A stretch of 64,000 nt of DNA from Stenocarpella maydis (taxonomy: Eukaryota; Ascomycota; Sordariomycetes; Diaporthales; Diaporthaceae): the NCBI GenBank assembly GCA_002270565.1, contig NQMI01000014.1, positions 496,001 through 560,000 of the forward strand. Direction: 5' to 3'. Both the position numbers and the translations under genes were made by a program. Shown here piece by piece: positions 10,473 through 22,384 of this stretch (position 1 is its first letter; every line of letters begins with the position of its first letter). The notes below the pieces were generated by a model. It saw only the letters and a list, made by a program, of their open reading frames with translations. It was not told the DNA's origin and ran no database searches.

Positions 10473-10514
10473 GCATCTGCATCTGCATCTGCATCTGCAT
10501 CTGCATCTGCATCT
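10473..10514. repeat. GCATCT hexanucleotide array
   Basis: Seven perfect GCATCT copies are followed by diverged copies (GGGTCT, GCGTCT, GCGCCT) to about 10545. It reads as a serine/alanine or cysteine/isoleucine repeat in open frames, which I take to be chance. Confidence 0.9.
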
Positions 10515-13500
10515 GGGTCTGCGTCTGCGCCTGTATCTGCGCCTGCATGGCTGATATCATCAGGGCCATTCTACACCATAATGTGCGTGGGCGCCGCGAC
10601 AGAGTGCATATGGGGCCGTCATCTTGGCCGATGATGGCTTGTTCCCAGAATGGAACGCCCTCACCAACACGCGGCCCACACTCTTCTGCGCGCTTGCTTC
10701 TCTCGCAGCCTGGTGCGCCACACGCAAGATTCCTCAGGATGCGTCTCTTGCGTCAGCAGCGTGCGGCGTCGTCGATCCCCTTTCGGGACCCCCTTCCCCC
10801 CCACCTTCCCTGCCCCAGGAGGGGTCGCTGGGCAGCCCGGGCCCTGGGTCCTGACGTCCTCAGTCAACCCCCCCCCCTTTCCCAGAAAAGCCGTCGGTCG
10901 CTCGCTCGCGGATCAGGCGGGGTTGCAATGCATCTTACATTGTCAAATGCGGACGACCACGAGGTCGGCTATAATAACGACATGTTCCACGCCTGCCTGC
11001 ATGTGCTGCGGCAACTCACATCCTCCTCCCATCATGGCTGCTCTGATTCCAGGGCTCTGGTTCTTAACGGCCGCCTCCCGGATCCGTCAACCCATACTTC
11101 ACCAAGGACGTGGTTAAACTAGCACAGGCAGCCAGCCCCCTTTCTGTCGTGTCCTGGCGCACGGCGGACGGGAACACGGACAGTGCCTAGATAGGCTTCC
11201 GGCTTCTTGTGTGACTCGACCACCTGTCTTACGTGAGGGACCAGCCAGCCAGCTAATCGCAATCGAGGCAAATCGCCGGCCACATGGGTTTTTGGTACTG
11301 GTACCCGCTACCGATGTCGCTGGTGAAGGGACTTTTGAAGGTCGCACTGTCGGGCCTAGCGCCATAAGCTGGCGTTATCTGGATCGTGTATTCTTTCCGG
11401 AGGAACGTCGAGAGAGCCTGGAAGCGTCCTGTTAGCCACAGTGTATAATGGCCCTGGGTTTCGGGTTTTCAGTGCGTATGTGCATCTGAGCTGCTGTCTC
11501 GCGTCGGTGTGGCCCAACAGAGTTAATGGGTTCTTGGTTTACGAAACAAACATCACCACCGAGCCAGCTGTGACGCACATGGAGACACCTCCCTTAGCCA
11601 GCCTGCAAAGCGGGAACAAGGGACTGCCCGTTCAGGCTCCTGCATTCGTCTCGATGCGACACGAACATGTCCCCATGTCCCCGATCGACCGCCCAAGACG
11701 AAAGTTGGTGTGGTCGTGGGTGGCTGCGGCGGCACATCCTCGGCCGTGATGGATGGTGGGCCCGTTCTGGACCGTCTTGACATATTCTGATGGCGGAAAT
11801 CCCACTTGTGGTGGTCTGGAATTGTCGCGACATCCAAGGATGCGAGTGTACCCGGTCTCCCGAGGTCACCGGGCTCGGTCAGGCCCCAACCTGATCCGGA
11901 CGAGTGTGAGAAGCCCGAGATCCTCGAGCCGTGGCGTTTTCGACCCAGGCCCGTCTATCAAACCCGTCTGATGGGAGACCCAGTTTGCGATCGGTCGATG
12001 ATTCGACGATTCACCTCGAACCTGGCCAGCCAAACTCCAAGGGCTTTCCAAATGTCAGCTGGACGGGTCGTTGCGACGCTGCAGAGGCCAATCAGGTATT
12101 CTACTTCTGGACAAACCCATTCACAGAGTTGACCCCTGTAGCGCCTGTCTGGGCTTGGCCTGCTACGCGCCAGGCTCAACCCTGGTCCTCCACACCCTCA
12201 TCTCGTGCATGCCTTGACTCAAGCTCTCTATTCACACCCTCTTCTTGACCCGTGGTGGCGCTGGAGTGCTGCTCCGTTTGTCGTGCTCCCCCACCTTGGT
12301 CCCGCGACCCCGGACCATCGCAGCTACTTGACAGCACTCGCGATTTCCGAATATGTGCACGGGTCGCATACTCTCTTGTCGTATGGTATGTTCTTGAATA
12401 GCTTCCAGAAGAACTTCCCAACTAGAACCGCATTCAAAGCCGCCATGCTGTGAGATGCGTCGTACATGGCCGGATGTTGCATACAAGGATGGCTGGCAGA
12501 GGGAGCCGAAGGCGTCCTGCTCTACCGAGCGCTACCCTGGGCAGCGCAGAGCACCAGTTGCTCTCGCCGTGGTCATCTGTACAGGCGCGGCGCAGACTTG
12601 ATACGAAACTGCTGTTCATTTCACTCTAGCTGGTCACTTGTCGCCGCCGTCGTAAAGGCCCCCCGAACCGATATTTAGTAATGTCCATTTGATATTGGAT
12701 GGCAATCCCTGCGTGCCATGTTGTTGATGCTGTACATGGCCACGGGACGAGCAGCCTTTGATCAAGCCGCTGGAACCGGCGAGGGCATGTATATTGCCCC
12801 TTGTTCTTGTCATTTCCGCAACATGCCTTCGACAAGCCAGCCATGTACCTGTGACCACAGGCGCGGTCCGCCCGTGTTTGACTTTGTCCGATCTGAAGTG
12901 CCTCGGGCGCCATATCCACGACTCGCATTCCTGAACAGAGTCGTAATGACAGCCGCACAATATCGCCGTGGTCACCATCAGATGCGAGAACATGGCAGTG
13001 CCCCCACTCGACACCAAACACAAACAAGGTACTCGTGACGGAGCAAGACTGCTTGTTGTCGTCGACCACGGGTTGGCAAGCCCCTTGGAGCACGCTCTTC
13101 CTGCGTCGTCAGCGATGGATGCAGCTGCGTCTTGGCTCTAGACGTACATGCAGCCCGCGTGCATCCTGGGGCAGGCGACTGTCCTGGAAGCTCTGTCTCA
13201 CCTACCCGATTTGGCTAGAGCCGGAAACGACATGTCGAATCTTTTATCGGCATGCCGAGGCCTCGGACTCGGTGTCATCATGGCCGCTGGAGTGAGCAGA
13301 GTGCAGCAGGCAGATGGACGGGTCATCCCATGCTGCGGGGCGAATACGCGGCGGGCAAGTGGGCCTTGCTTCACGCATCGAAGGCACCATTCCCCGGGTA
13401 AGACAGTTTTTTTCGACGGCGACTGACAAGTATTATTGCCAGGTAAATATCCTGCCGACATGGGCAAGGAGCGAGCTGTCTGTGCCGCTAACGAGCAGCT

Positions 13501-16227
13501 AGAGTGGGAGCTTGTGACCAGTCGAGCTGCGGCATGTGGAGTTAATGTGCTCTGGCGAAGTTGCGGGTAAAGTCTTGAAGAAAACAGCTGCAGGCCTGAT
13601 ATCATCAACGTCTCAACCCCAAGCTGCCCGGGTGTTGCCTGAGCAAAGCTAACAGCCATGGGCTGTATCTACTGGGGCTTCTATTAAGCCGGGACCTATC
13701 GAAGGCATGAATTTGGAGTCTCGCGTCATGCGTCAACGGCAGTGGGGAGGTGGTGATTTCGCGACTGGAAGATTCCGAACCGGGCGCTTTTTGCTGGTCG
13801 TTATCTCCGGCTCTGAGACGGTTCGGAGGCCAGTCAATGCCAGGGTTCTTCTGTATTGTTCGCAATCTGCATGTACTATGTCCGCAATGGTGACAGGGGC
13901 GAAAGAAGCTGGTTGGGCTGGGCTGGTGTACTATTCCGAATAATTTAATGATTCCCGCACACCACACCACGGCACACCGCACCAGGCGGCCACGGCTCCG
14001 CACAGGTGGTAGCTGGGTTCCGTGAGGCTTTGGGGGAGCGCGCTGCGTGTGCGGTGGTAGGCCGGGGCTGCCAGGGCGCTGGAGAGTTTCGGGAGCAGCG
14101 GCAGCGAGTGACAAGGACCGCGGCGCCGTCGCAACGGCCCACTGGAAGCGAGTGTTCGGCGGACGCCAAAACTGTGAAGCTTAGGGCTTGTGACCTGTGC
14201 TCGCAGCGGTACCCTAGCGAGACAATGTGCCGTCGTTGAACAACGCCCGTCGAAGGTGAACGACGTCTGTGCGGGGCGACCTCGCCTTCCAGAGTGCGTG
14301 TACTATACTCCGTAGACTACCTTGTGCCACGGTATCGCGTAGCGTCCCAAACGTTAAGCCAGCGGGCACCAGCCTCGCGGGCTCTTGAGAGCCAGGGAAG
14401 GGAGCCAGCCAACTGTGGGCGCGGTGCGGCAGCACTTGAGCGGGCAGGTGTGGAGCGGCCCAGATGGACTGGGATGTGCCGTACCGCGCGACATGCGCAG
14501 GTTGCAGAGAGCCCAGGTGGGGGCCTGTAGCTCGAAACAATCCGAGGCAGAGGGAGTGCATTAGTCGCATCGACGGGACTTGGGCGGGCAGGTAGCGCAT
14601 GTACATGGCTTGGGTAGGCAACGCAGCGGGTGCAGTACCCTGCTGCGGTGTACCGTGCCGTAGTGTACTTTTGACGATGCACCTTGGGCAACAGTGAGTA
14701 CATGTGGTCGATGAGATGATGATTGGCGAGCAGTGGAGCCTGCGAGGAGCCTGTGACTGGTGACGGGTCGCTCAGTCGCTAGCTCCCCCTCGACGTCAGC
14801 CCTGAGGAGCTGGAGGACGGCGGTGCTCCGGCGCATCATGTCGGCTGAAATCTTGAAACGCAGAGCGCAGGATGTGATTGGAATAGAAATCCACAAGGGG
14901 CGGCTTCTGGGCGAGGGAGGCACGCGCTGCCGTGCAGGACAGTTGCAGTATACTAGGTATGATGGATGTATCATGAGCAGCAAGAACCGGCGAGTTGTTC
15001 GCGGGCATGGCTGAATACTCGGGGCCCATATGCTCGCTAGCTTAGCTACTTTGCTGCTGACCTACAGGCACACGGTGGCTTCCGAGTAATAATCTGGCGA
15101 GTGAGGTACTTACATAGTAAATAGATGCAGACGGCAAGTGCCATTCGCCTCTGTGTCGTTTAGGTACATACCTCTCATGGGAGGTGGATGATAAGGCAGG
15201 CGGGTACGTACCTAGTGTAACAGCCTGCAAGTGCCTGGGCCTTCCTCGACGCTGGAGAGGGCATCACGTCGTACCGCGGTGAACAACTACACATTGATGT
15301 TACGGGGACCAATGTGTAGCTGAATTGTCATGATAATAATAGCAGTCAATAATAGCAATCAATAAAAGCAATAACTAATAATAATAGTAATAGTTGTACC
15401 GCGGAAGACAGATGACGGCAGAGCCAGAGGAGTCGACGGGGGTACCTCCGTACTTGCTGTACCGTGCGGCTCGTCTGACGAGGACTGTGCCTCAAACCCG
15501 CCAGAGCGCAGCCTCGCCGGCCTCAGTTGTGAGCAGCTGGCCAGCCGTCTCATCTTTTCCTCACCGGTGCGCGATCCGACCCTGGCCAAGGTCCAAGCCA
15601 TCGTGCCCTGTCACGCCCTGTCTGGCCCGTCCCTACCGATTTATTGGAGTGCTGATGGTGATAGCGATGGCGATGATGATGGTGGAAGGCTGTCTCGCTG
15701 GCGCGGCTGGGTGGAGGGACGGCTTGGATCGAGGGACATCACGAACCAAGGTAATAAAAGCCGAGGGAGCTTGGGCTCCGAGGCTCCGGATGGGCCCTCT
15801 GCAGGGGTTTGAAGATTGGGTTGTGATTTCCAGGCGCTGTAGGTTGTGACCGAGACGGACACTGGAGCCTGGGCATCAGAGCCGTCACATCTCGGAAAAG
15901 TTGCCTGCTCTCCTACCTGGCTGTCGTGTCCTGGTGACGGCATGCGGGTGCTGCTGGAAGCTCGTTCTGATCCGCGTCCTGCTTGGCTGCGCAGGCCCGA
16001 GGCTCTCTGTCTGTTTGTCTCTTATCTTCTGTGTGTCAACTTGGCCATCATGGTTTCTCGGTCGGAAAGTTTCAACGTCGCATTATACACGGACAATCGT
16101 TTGGACACATGCTCGCAGAGGCAAGAAGGAGTCAGTATACATTGTCCTTTGTTCTGGTGGTAGGTAATGTATATAAGTATAAATGTAAATGTAAATATAC
16201 AAATATATACCATGCACAGTATGTGCA

Positions 16228-16250
16228 TGTGTGTGTGTGTGTATGTGTGT
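16228..16250. repeat. TG dinucleotide microsatellite
   Basis: An interrupted TG run lies next to an AT-rich segment of TATAAATG-like words at about 16165-16210. Confidence 0.85.
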
Positions 16251-16563
16251 AATACCATGTCTGCGCGCGCAGTATCTACGTATACGTAGGTGAGTCCGCA
16301 ACTGGAAGTCCCGTGTCCTTCCTTTCCTGCCTGCGTGAAGCCTGTCAAGTCGGTTATGACCATGGTGCAATCAAAGGGCACTCGCGTTCGGCACGGGAAA
16401 AACGGAGTGGTGATATTTTGCCTCATTCACTTGCTAGTGTCACCTGCCCTCGTCCCGTTTTGCTTGCCTGCTTTTGCTGTCCGCATGCGTCCAAGCCACG
16501 AGAATCCCTGTACGAAATCTCATGCCCATCTCTGCCTGCCCGCTAGCCAGCGAGGCAGGAGGA

Positions 16564-16607
<44 letters not shown>
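16564..16607. repeat. GCTG tetranucleotide array
   Basis: Eleven perfect GCTG units. Shorter GGCTGGCTGG runs recur in other non-coding parts of the window (for example near 17345, 31079 and, in reverse orientation, 30790). Confidence 0.9.
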
Positions 16608-16609
<2 letters not shown>

Positions 16610-19600
16610 TGACTTACTGTAGGTCAGCAAGGCATTTTCTACTCTGCATCAGACTGACTGGACACGCATTCATTTATGCGACATGGGAGAACACAAATCA
16701 ATGACGGATAATAATAACAACTCAGGCCAGCAGAAGACACACAGATGTCCAGGATTGGATATCTGCTTTCCCGCAGTAGCCGCCGCACTGAAGTCCCCGG
16801 AGCGCTCGATGGGCAACGAGATTCAGCCCCAGCCTGCCGCGAACTTGGACGTTCAGCGTCCAGCATCTCATTACCGGAGCCTCCTCTGTTGTTGCAGCCA
16901 GGCGTTCAGGCCGGAGCCACTACATGGGACGGAGTACGGTGATGCTATGTATATACTGTACTACACGCATGTACTGCATAGGCCAGGGTCACGGTCGTCG
17001 TACAGTGCAGTACCAGGTAGCTGGTCCAGCCGGGATCTTGGCTCGAGACTGAAGCATCATGGGCGGCTAAACCGGAAGAGGAAGTAAATTGGGAGTCGGG
17101 CGGAACCACTGGCTGCTTCTGGACTTGTCTGCAGCAGCGGCGCCGTCAAATGGCTGGCTGGGTAGCTCATGGGAATGGCTATCGGGGATGCTGGGTCTGC
17201 TGCCTCGTTCCAAGGTTCGCCACGCCCACGGCTTTTTGGCAGGCTCATGCCAGAGTGTGGTGAGAAGGGGGCTGCCAGAGCAAATGGCGCTCGCCACCAC
17301 CGACCCCGGACGCCGCGAGCACCGAGAGCTTCAGGCTCTGCATGACTGGCTGGCTTGTTGGCTGGCTTGCTGGGTCGCTGGGTATTGGCAAAGTTAGTAC
17401 GAGGACATAACGAGCAGCATATACTCCGTAGTCTTTGAGGTGCCCACAGTCGACAGGCTGTAGCTGCTATTGTCAAACCAGCACGAGGAAGATGAGGGTG
17501 GCGGACGGTACCTTTCGCTCTCGCGACAGGACGACGACAACAAGGCCCGTCTCCGAGCCTCCGCAAGCTTCAGCTCTCCCGGGGTGATCCCAAGCTCTGT
17601 GGGGTATCACGGACGGAGCGCGCACAGTAGCGCCATGTACACCAGGATATCTGGGTACTATGATACCTTGGACGCCGTACCTTCTGCAGCATCATGCATC
17701 AGCTTTTCACTTTAGGCTGGCGTGAACAGGGGACTCCTTCCCCATCCCGTCTTGCAGTGGAGTTATTTTCCTTTTCTAATTTTTTTTTTTAGAAAAAAGA
17801 AATCTTTTACTCTTCTTTTTTTTCCCCCTCTTTCTTGGTTGGGCTGGATGGGGGTGCAGCGTACATTACATGCAGTACATCCTACATGTACCTGCCAGGC
17901 CTGCCTGCTCCTGCAAACACGCACACATCTCGCGCACACCCGCACACCCCCACCCGGGATACTGGGATGGATGCTGGGTAGGGGCACACTGGTCGACCCG
18001 AGGGAGGAAGGATCGAGGGAAGGAAAGAAAAGAAGGAAAAAAAAAGATCGGGATAGTAATGAATAATTGACAGAACCGACCCCATCCGTCCGTCATCTCA
18101 CCCCCTCTCACCCTCTTTCTATGGCAGCCTGTAGGCAGTCGAGTCTTACTGGCCTGGCCTGTCTTCTGCCTTGTTGATACTTCGCCCGCGTGTTGTGTTC
18201 TGCGGCAGTGTCTCGACATATCTGCTGTCCGAAAACAATCGCGTCTTTTAATTTGTCATCCAGTGGGAACCCGACCCTGTTTTCCTCGCCTACCCTACGT
18301 ACATACACATCTTGAAAACCAGCCTGCCTGTCGTCGCGACCCGGAAAGCTCCACTCCATCATCATCCGCTCACACGCATCGCTCTAGTACCCTCCCGGCC
18401 TCACACCCTCTGCCAATCTCTGCGCCACAGCAAGGATATTGCAAGTACATCAGAGCACTGTCAACGCCCCGAACTGCTGGGAGGAAGCTGGAGAAGCCAC
18501 CACCAGCACCACCCCAAAAAGCCTCACTGCCTCTCCTCCGCTCCAGTCGACTTTGTACAGACATCCATCCACCCATCCACCACTTCCTCCAGGTCCGCAG
18601 CGACCTTGACTGCCACCCAACCGCCCCTCCCCCCCCCCGGGTGCCACTGCCGAAATCTCGGCTACACAGCGCCTGCAGCCTCCACGACCCAAGAGTGCAC
18701 GTACACGCGCACGCGCACATCAAGGAAGAAGCAAAAGGAAATCCTCGACACCTTGAGCGTGAACCTGTTGCTTCACGCGTCTGCCATACCCAAGCGCGTC
18801 TGGGCCAGAGCCGTGGGCTGGAGAAACACCATCGCGAGGCCCATCGGACTGGCTGCCGACAGCAGGCACCCTGAAGAAAAAGCACAACCCGACTTACAAT
18901 ACGGGATCTGGGCGCAAGCAATCCGACCGTGCCAGAAGAAAGAAAAAGCCCCCTCGGATCTCATTAGTAACAGATGCGACTGCTAACTTACCGGCCCCAA
19001 TATTTTTGATTGCCGCCTGTGCCCATCATCATTCGCCAGGGCAATTTCAAAAGGCCCCGATTGATCTACCTTTCTTGACCAGCTTCGACCCTGGATCCTC
19101 ATCCTAACCTGCAACGTCTGGCCAGAGGTGCTTCTCGTACACCGTGAGAGACAGGCTCACATATGCACGCCAGTATTTCTATACAGGTCCAAGGCGTGGG
19201 CCACGTTCGATGCTGAATTGAGTCTTCGCTTCGCTGTTTCAGGCCACCCACCACCATCATTACCACCACCACCACCGCAACCATCACAACCACAACCACC
19301 ACAGCGGGAAAGGAAGCCACTTTCGTTTGTTCCGCCCTGCAGCCCGCCCCACCAGCTTTCCCGTCTTCGCGTGGTGGCCCTGGTCAACCGGCCACCTCTA
19401 CGAAACCATACACCACGCACCCCCCCTCTCCCCCTCCGTCGGTTCCCTGCTTGCCACCAACCAGGCCAAAACGGGTTCGCCCCATTCCTTGGCCGTCACT
19501 ACGACCGTACGGAGTACTTTACTAGTAGCGTCCGGCGGGCAGCATTCAGCGGTTCCAATATTCCAGTACCGTGACCCGACATCGAGGTACCAGTGCCACG

Positions 19601-19818
19601 GGAAGCGAAGTGAACGGTCCCCCTCGCTCTTTTACCACGCTCCCCCAGACGCCCAGGACGGACTGACCAAGTCCCCGTCCGGTGGAAGCCAGAAGGCAGC
19701 GAATACCATCCCCCCCTCTCATTTATTCCTCAATAGTTGAGAGTCACCGAACTGGGGTTCGTGTCAAAGCATTAGGTACGCATACCACACGACACACGAC
19801 GCACGCACGCACAGTCCG

Positions 19819-19852
19819 CCCTGCCCTGTCCCTTGCCCTGCCCTGTCCCTTG
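19819..19852. repeat. 17-bp tandem duplication
   Basis: Two perfect copies of CCCTGCCCTGTCCCTTG stand head to tail in the C-rich region upstream of the Rsc7 gene. Confidence 0.85.
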
Positions 19853-20004
19853 CCTTCCCTGCCTGCATCAAATCGCTGTGCACACTCCCCAAGTCAAGCT
19901 TCGCAGTCTTTGCATCCACTTTACATCAACCCTCCAACTATATCAAGACACGACGTTTCGCCGACCCGTGGAATTGGGTGCCGATTCTGTCGCTGCTGCG
20001 CTCA

Positions 20005-22384
20005 ATGTACTCCGCACACCCTAACGCTGCTGACAGTGCGACAATCAATCCTGCTGCCCTCGCGTCGTCTGGTAAGTCGCTCGCCACCCTCCCAAGTCTC
20101 ATACATGAACCATCGCGACCCCTCCCGCTGAGCCGGGGCGCGCCCTGGCCCGCGCTTCGCTTCGTCTGGCGCTGCCCTGTCCCAGCATCGCAACGCGACC
20201 ATCGCAATGCGTCGTCGCATCCCATCACTTCGCGGCGTGGCGCCGCCGCCCAACACCATCACTCTTGCAAAGACCTGCTCTCAGTCCTGACTGTAGATCG
20301 ATGCGCGACCCCCAGTCTTTTATCCTCGCGCCGCGCTGTGAACGGCCGCGACTTTTGTGTCTGCTATTCGCCATGGCTCCACGATACTAATGCGCAGCCT
20401 TGTAGATCTGCTCGGTCAAAGTCAAAGAGGTGTCAAGAGGAGCCGGTCGCCGGGCACGCACGAAGTGCCGACCCCTGGTCAGGCTGGGGATGAAGGTATG
20501 TTGTGGTCAATTTTGTGTAGCTGTGTCAGGTCGCCATCGACATGTCTCATGTTACATGGTCAGGGCAGTGCGACACGGGCGTGAGGATCTCGGGCTGATG
20601 GCGCCGTCGCGCAAGCAGATCGAAATCCCAGGAAACGCGGAAAACCCATGAAATCAAACCCTCCCCGTCGTATCTCAGAAAGTCCTACCCAGGCGTCAGC
20701 TCCGATGCAACAATCAATCCCACCCCAGACGCCCCAATCCCAAAATGCACCTCTCCCGGGACCACAACCTAGCTACACGCCATCCCAGGCGTCGGCATCC
20801 TCGCCGCCCAAGCCCACCCCGACCAAGTCGACCTTGAAGGCACTGCCTACGGTGCGGGACCACACCACGGATCAGCTTGGTCCAGGAGGCGACGAGTACC
20901 TGCCCCGCGAGATCGACGAGAGCGGCGAGAAGAAGGTCATGCCAAACGGGCAGCTGCTAGGGGGCCGCGAGTACCGCTGCCGAACGTTTCTCGTCCCGAA
21001 CCGCGGAGACAAGCTCTTCATGTTGGCGACGGAGTGCGCGAGGGTCCTCGGATACCGCGACTCGTACCTGCTCTTCAACAAGAATAGGTCTCTGTTCAAA
21101 ATCATTGCCAACCAGACGGAAAAGGACGACCTCGTCAGCCAGGAGATACTCCCGTTCTCGTACAGGTCGAGACAAATAGCGATTGTCACGGCGCGCAGTA
21201 TGTTCCGTCAGTTTGGCAGCCGAGTAATCGTGAATGGCCGGAGAGTCCGCGACGACTACTGGGAAACGAAAGCCAGGAAACAAGGATTCACCGAGGCCGA
21301 TCTTGCTGGAGAGAAGAGGCCCGGTGCGTCCAAGGCCCGAGAAGCGGCGGCCGCTGCGGAGCAGAATGCGTCGCTGCTGGGAGGTCCCCAGGGAGAGATC
21401 GTCTACAGCAACAATCCAGCACAGTTTGGTGGTGCTCCGCATCCCCAGCTCATGCAGCAAGGTACGTCTGGACGAGACCCGAGTGGGCGCGAGTGCTTCA
21501 GCTGACATCTTGCAGAATACCCTGACTCCCGGCGGACCGACTACTCGTCCATCCTCAAGACTGGACCTCGACAGGAGATCACTGGTCCTCCATACCAGGA
21601 CCGATCTCAACCAACCGCGATGCCTGAGATTCATGCACAAGCTCACCATGCCGCCGAGTACAACCGATCGGTCAACCAGCAGCGTGAGATGCGGACCGAT
21701 TATATGAATAACATGTGGCGAAGGCCTCACGAGCAGCCAGCATCCGCGGCCTTGTCCCAGCCTGTTAGTGTTGGTACTGCTGACTCAAGTATCCCAACGT
21801 CCCGTGCCACGCAGTCGCCTCACGCGACGTCGGCAGGGATGCCGCAGCACTCTGGGCTGGTCCCAAGCCAGAGCCCCCAGCTGATGATGACTGCGCCGCC
21901 GTACTCAACCCCTATCCAGGCCCAAAACCCCATAAGTCAGTCGTCGACGATGAGAGGTATGGCCCAAGTTCCAAGCCAGCCGCAATCAAAGCCAACAAGC
22001 TTGTCTTCAGGGTCTACCACCAGCATGCCGCAGACGGCTCAGGGCTACGGGTACCAGCCTTCAAGCCAGATGTGGCCACCGACGCCGCAGACACCTCAGT
22101 ATGGGTACACCCACAACCAGCAGGCGCAGCAGTCCCCGCACCCGCCGCAGAGCTCCACCTCCCAGATGCGACACTCGAGCAGCTCGGGGTCGGTCCAGCA
22201 AGGCGGCATGCCTTACTCGGGCATGCCGGGAATGGCACAAGGCTACCCTGCCCCATCGCCGTATGACCATCAAACGCCGCGCCAGTACATGCATCAAGGC
22301 TCGACTCCCTCGCCGGCTGTCACGCAAGCTTGGTCAGGGCAACAGCAGCAACCACAGCAGTGGTGGACACAGCAACCTCAGTAG
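20005..22384 (+). CDS. RSC7: Chromatin-remodelling complex subunit, Rsc7/Swp82 family
   Basis: Rsc7 and Swp82 are accessory subunits of the nuclear RSC and SWI/SNF nucleosome remodellers. The favoured model has exons 20005-20071, 20406-20495, 20619-21461 and 21516-22384, an open frame of 622 residues. The conserved Rsc7/Swp82 block lies at about 168-268, running from GGREYRCRTF through RGDKLFMLATECARVLGYRDSY to FRQFGSRVIVNGRRVRDDYWE. The N-terminus is basic (KRSRSP, RKRGKP) and the C-terminal half is a Gln/Pro/Ser-rich tail of the kind common in fungal chromatin proteins. Intron 3 (54 bp, GTACGT...GCTGAC...TTGCAG) is clear. Intron 1 (334 bp) has a TACTAAT branch site but is long. Intron 2 could instead end at 20585, adding 11 residues. 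Other possible starts are 19978 and 20390. It converges with the Dpb4-like gene. The family is sure; the exact N-terminus is not. Confidence 0.88.

Larger units (their letters stand above)
8754..20004. other. Gene-poor stretch, 11.3 kb
   Basis: No protein gene, tRNA or rRNA can be supported here. Open frames overlap on both strands, are low in complexity or arginine/serine/proline-rich, and lack domains. The region holds a hexanucleotide array (10473-10514), GCTG and TG microsatellites (16564-16607, 16228-16250), an oligo-T/oligo-A palindromic segment near 17780-17800, a 17-bp duplication (19819-19852), a run of CCA triplets near 19250-19310, and four exact copies of TACTCCGTA (9863, 14306, 17422, 19508). 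It separates the divergent Dis3 and Rsc7 starts, so both promoters lie at its ends. Non-coding transcripts or heavily intron-split genes cannot be excluded by eye. Confidence 0.5.

Noticed and set aside
10469..11122. A 217-codon plus-strand frame starting in the GCATCT array
   Set aside because: It begins with a repeat-encoded Cys/Ile run, has no domain, and overlaps other equally long frames.
16564..16607. GCTG array as a CRISPR-like or gene-regulatory repeat
   Set aside because: It is a plain tetranucleotide microsatellite without spacers.
18263..18986. Overlapping frames of over 200 codons
   Set aside because: They are C-rich low-complexity sequence giving Pro/His/Ser-rich translations in two frames at once, which suggests composition and not coding.
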